This document shows, piece by piece, positions 62,333-64,000 of a stretch of 64,000 nt of DNA. The DNA is taken from contig NZ_JANUXR010000001.1 of the NCBI RefSeq assembly GCF_024834075.1, forward strand, positions 245,016 to 309,015, given 5' to 3'. This stretch comes from Corynebacterium sp. HS2168-gen11 (GTDB lineage Bacteria > Actinomycetota > Actinomycetes > Mycobacteriales > Mycobacteriaceae). The first letter of the stretch is position 1. Each line of letters begins with the position of its first letter. The position numbers and the translations under genes are program-made. Below the pieces are notes generated by a model. The model had not been told where the DNA came from. It searched no databases and saw only the letters and a program-made list of their open reading frames with translations.

Positions 62333-63862
62333 ATGACCAAAATCGTGTCCACCGTCCAGGTTACAAACATTTCTTTACCACCTACTGACGTTATCGGGTC
62401 GTTCCGGTACGCGTTGTCGTCGCCAAGCCAATTAAGGAAAGAAGTGCTCGCTGGCCTAGTTGTGGCACTTGCGTTAATTCCTGAGGCGATCGCGTTTGCA
62501 ATTCTGGCGGGCGTTGATCCGGCGGTCGGACTCTATTCCTCAATAGTGATGGCGATCGTCATTGCCTTCACCGGCGGACGACCTGCGATGATTACCGCCG
62601 CAACTGGTGCCATCGCGCTGGTGATCGCGCCAATTGCGAAAAATTATGGCACGGACTACTTCGTAGCCACAGTCCTATTAGCGGGTTTGATTCAGCTAAT
62701 ACTAGCGGCGCTTGGCGTGGCAAAGCTGCAGCGTTTTATTCCGCGATCGGTGATGATCGGGTTCGTAAATGCATTAGGGCTTTTGATTTTCATGGCCCAG
62801 TTGCCGCATTTAATGAATGTGCCGTTCCTCGTCTATCCCCTTCTCCTATTAGGGATTATGATCATGATCGGCTTTCCGCGCCTCACCACGGCTATTCCCG
62901 CCCCACTGATCACGATCATCGTCTTGACCCTCCTCGTCTTCGTCGGCGGCCTTAATGTGCCGGTGGTGGCAGACATGGGTGAGCTTCCCAACGCATTGCC
63001 GTCCTTCTTTATCCCTCATGTGCCATTGACGCTAGAAACTCTCACAATCATTGGCCCATACGCATTCGGCATGGCAATTGTGGGCCTCATGGAATCCCTC
63101 ATGACAGCAAAGCTTGTCGACGATCTCACCGAAACCCATTCCAACAAAACTCGCGAAAGTTTCGGCCAGGGTATCGCCAACCTCGCGTCCGGATTGTTTG
63201 GAGGCATGGGAGGCTGTGCAATGATCGGTCAAACGATGATTAACGTGCAAGAATCACGCGCACGTACTCGCCTCTCCACCCTATTAGCAGGAATTTTCCT
63301 ACTGGTCTTAATCATCAGCCTGGGAGAGTTTGTGGGACAAATTCCAATGGCAGCGCTCGTTGGCATTATGATCATGGTTTCGGTCGGCACGATTGATTGG
63401 CACTCAATTTCACCACGCACTTTGAAGTACATGCCATTAAGCGAAACGGTCGTGATGGTTGTAACCGTATTAGCGACACTTACGACGCATAACTTAGCAG
63501 TCGGCGTGATTCTCGGTGTTACCACCGCAATGATTATGTTTGCGCGTCGCGTCGCACACATGGTGCGCATCAGTAATGCATACGATGAAGTAACTGACAC
63601 GAATACCTATAGTGTCGAGGGACAGCTTTTCTGGGCATCAAGTAATGATCTTGTGTATCAGTTCAACTACAACGATTCTGCGCGCAACATCATCATCGAT
63701 CTCACACGCGCAGAAATCTGGGATGCTTCAACTGTTGCAACGCTGGACTCAGTCACGCAAAAGTATCACGCTAGAGGCAAGCATGTAACCATTAAGGGTC
63801 TTGATGGGCAAAGCAAAATGCGCCTTGATCGGCTCTCTGGTCGCCTTAATGGAGTGGAATAG
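62333..63862 (+). CDS. SulP family anion permease with STAS domain
   Basis: A 509-residue transporter with about 11 transmembrane segments. GLVVALALIPEAIAFAILAGV (about 37-57) is the SulP motif, and GGMGGCAMIGQTMINV (about 290) follows. A C-terminal STAS domain spans about 425-509, with DLTRAEIWDASTVATLDS. The family moves sulfate or bicarbonate; which one is unknown here. The start may be the ATG at 62333 or, with GGGATGA acting as the ribosome binding site, the GTG at 62345. The T-tract just before it suggests attenuated expression. Confidence 0.9.
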   Translation: MTKIVSTVQVTNISLPPTDVIGSFRYALSSPSQLRKEVLAGLVVALALIPEAIAFAILAGVDPAVGLYSSIVMAIVIAFTGGRPAMITAATGAIALVIAPIAKNYGTDYFVATVLLAGLIQLILAALGVAKLQRFIPRSVMIGFVNALGLLIFMAQLPHLMNVPFLVYPLLLLGIMIMIGFPRLTTAIPAPLITIIVLTLLVFVGGLNVPVVADMGELPNALPSFFIPHVPLTLETLTIIGPYAFGMAIVGLMESLMTAKLVDDLTETHSNKTRESFGQGIANLASGLFGGMGGCAMIGQTMINVQESRARTRLSTLLAGIFLLVLIISLGEFVGQIPMAALVGIMIMVSVGTIDWHSISPRTLKYMPLSETVVMVVTVLATLTTHNLAVGVILGVTTAMIMFARRVAHMVRISNAYDEVTDTNTYSVEGQLFWASSNDLVYQFNYNDSARNIIIDLTRAEIWDASTVATLDSVTQKYHARGKHVTIKGLDGQSKMRLDRLSGRLNGVE

Positions 63863-63876
63863 GTTGTAGGCATGGC

Positions 63877-63912
63877 AAGTAGCCGGATAAAACCATCTCT
63901 ACCCGGCTACTT
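63877..63912. terminator. bidirectional hairpin after sulP
   Basis: AAGTAGCCGG (63877-63886) pairs with CCGGCTACTT (63903-63912), 14 bp after the SulP stop. No long T-tract. It would also end the minus-strand gene that begins beyond the window. Confidence 0.78.
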
Positions 63913-63940
63913 ACACCACACGCACTACACAGCATACACC

Positions 63941-64000
63941 CTACGACAACATCCTCGCAGCAACAGCCGCACCACTATGCACCTGCGCCGGATGCCGATT
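63941..64000 (-). CDS. C-terminal end of a minus-strand gene, partial
   Basis: A frame of 19 sense codons runs in from the window edge to a TAG complement at 63941-63943. It reads HPAQVHSGAAVAARMLS at the C-terminus, plausible for a protein end, and a hairpin terminator stands between it and sulP. It is too short to identify. Confidence 0.4.
   Translation of the reverse strand, partial: NRHPAQVHSGAAVAARMLS

Overview
The window is chromosomal DNA from a low-GC (roughly 50 %) member of the genus Corynebacterium. The evidence is the gene content and order, not a database search. A mycothiol S-conjugate amidase, a short-chain Z-prenyl diphosphate synthase, a fused PabAB, DUF4245, DUF4307, DUF501 and DUF5997 proteins, two peptidyl-tRNA hydrolases and a long GapB-type dehydrogenase all appear in an order that matches, from memory, the C. 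glutamicum xseAB-to-gapB segment, and in part M. tuberculosis Rv1014c-Rv1026.

Layout. 1-4.3 kb: end of xseA, xseB, DUF4245, glpX (gluconeogenic FBPase) and fumC. 4.4-8.4 kb: a GntR regulator, a TetR regulator with its MFS exporter, and a divergent pair made of an HTH-less LysR-like protein and DUF5997, which share a 23-bp promoter region. 8.5-17.4 kb: p-aminobenzoate synthesis (pabC, pabAB), glyA, coaA, a flavodoxin-like protein, uppS, mca, DUF4307 and greA. 17.4-26.1 kb: a lipoprotein, a BI-1 family protein, a RipA-like AraC regulator, tRNA-Leu(UAA), ppx, DUF501, a FtsB-like protein, eno, a lytic transglycosylase and mazG. 26.1-33.3 kb: four tandem YbjN genes in two alternating types, pyruvate carboxylase and a LysI-type permease. 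33.4-46.7 kb: mfd with its coupled TetR gene, tRNA-Gln, a Tat-exported multicopper oxidase lipoprotein, glmU, prs, a lone DUF222/HNH protein, rplY behind a structured leader, and two pth genes around a nitronate monooxygenase-like gene.

46.7-56.9 kb is the most unusual part. It is one eight-gene minus-strand operon of the 'anchored repeat-type ABC transporter' class: a ZnuA/TroA-like metal-binding lipoprotein, ATPase, permease and five secreted, membrane-tailed proteins. Eight copies of one His-containing surface domain are spread over six of the proteins. One copy sits inside the solute-binding protein where ZnuA proteins carry their His-rich loop, with its two halves apparently in swapped order. 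An operon-wide role in surface metal capture is an inference.

57.1-64.0 kb: an SDR oxidoreductase, prfC, a G/T-rich low-complexity tract, a six-TMS membrane protein, gapB, a branched RNA-like structure ending in a T-tract, a SulP anion permease and the tail of a further minus-strand gene.

Carbon metabolism runs through the window (glpX, fumC, eno, pyc, gapB), and candidate RamA-like and GlxR-like sites lie in front of gapB and pyc. Most convergent pairs share clear hairpin terminators. Several genes have a -10 element 6-8 nt before the start codon, which predicts leaderless mRNAs.
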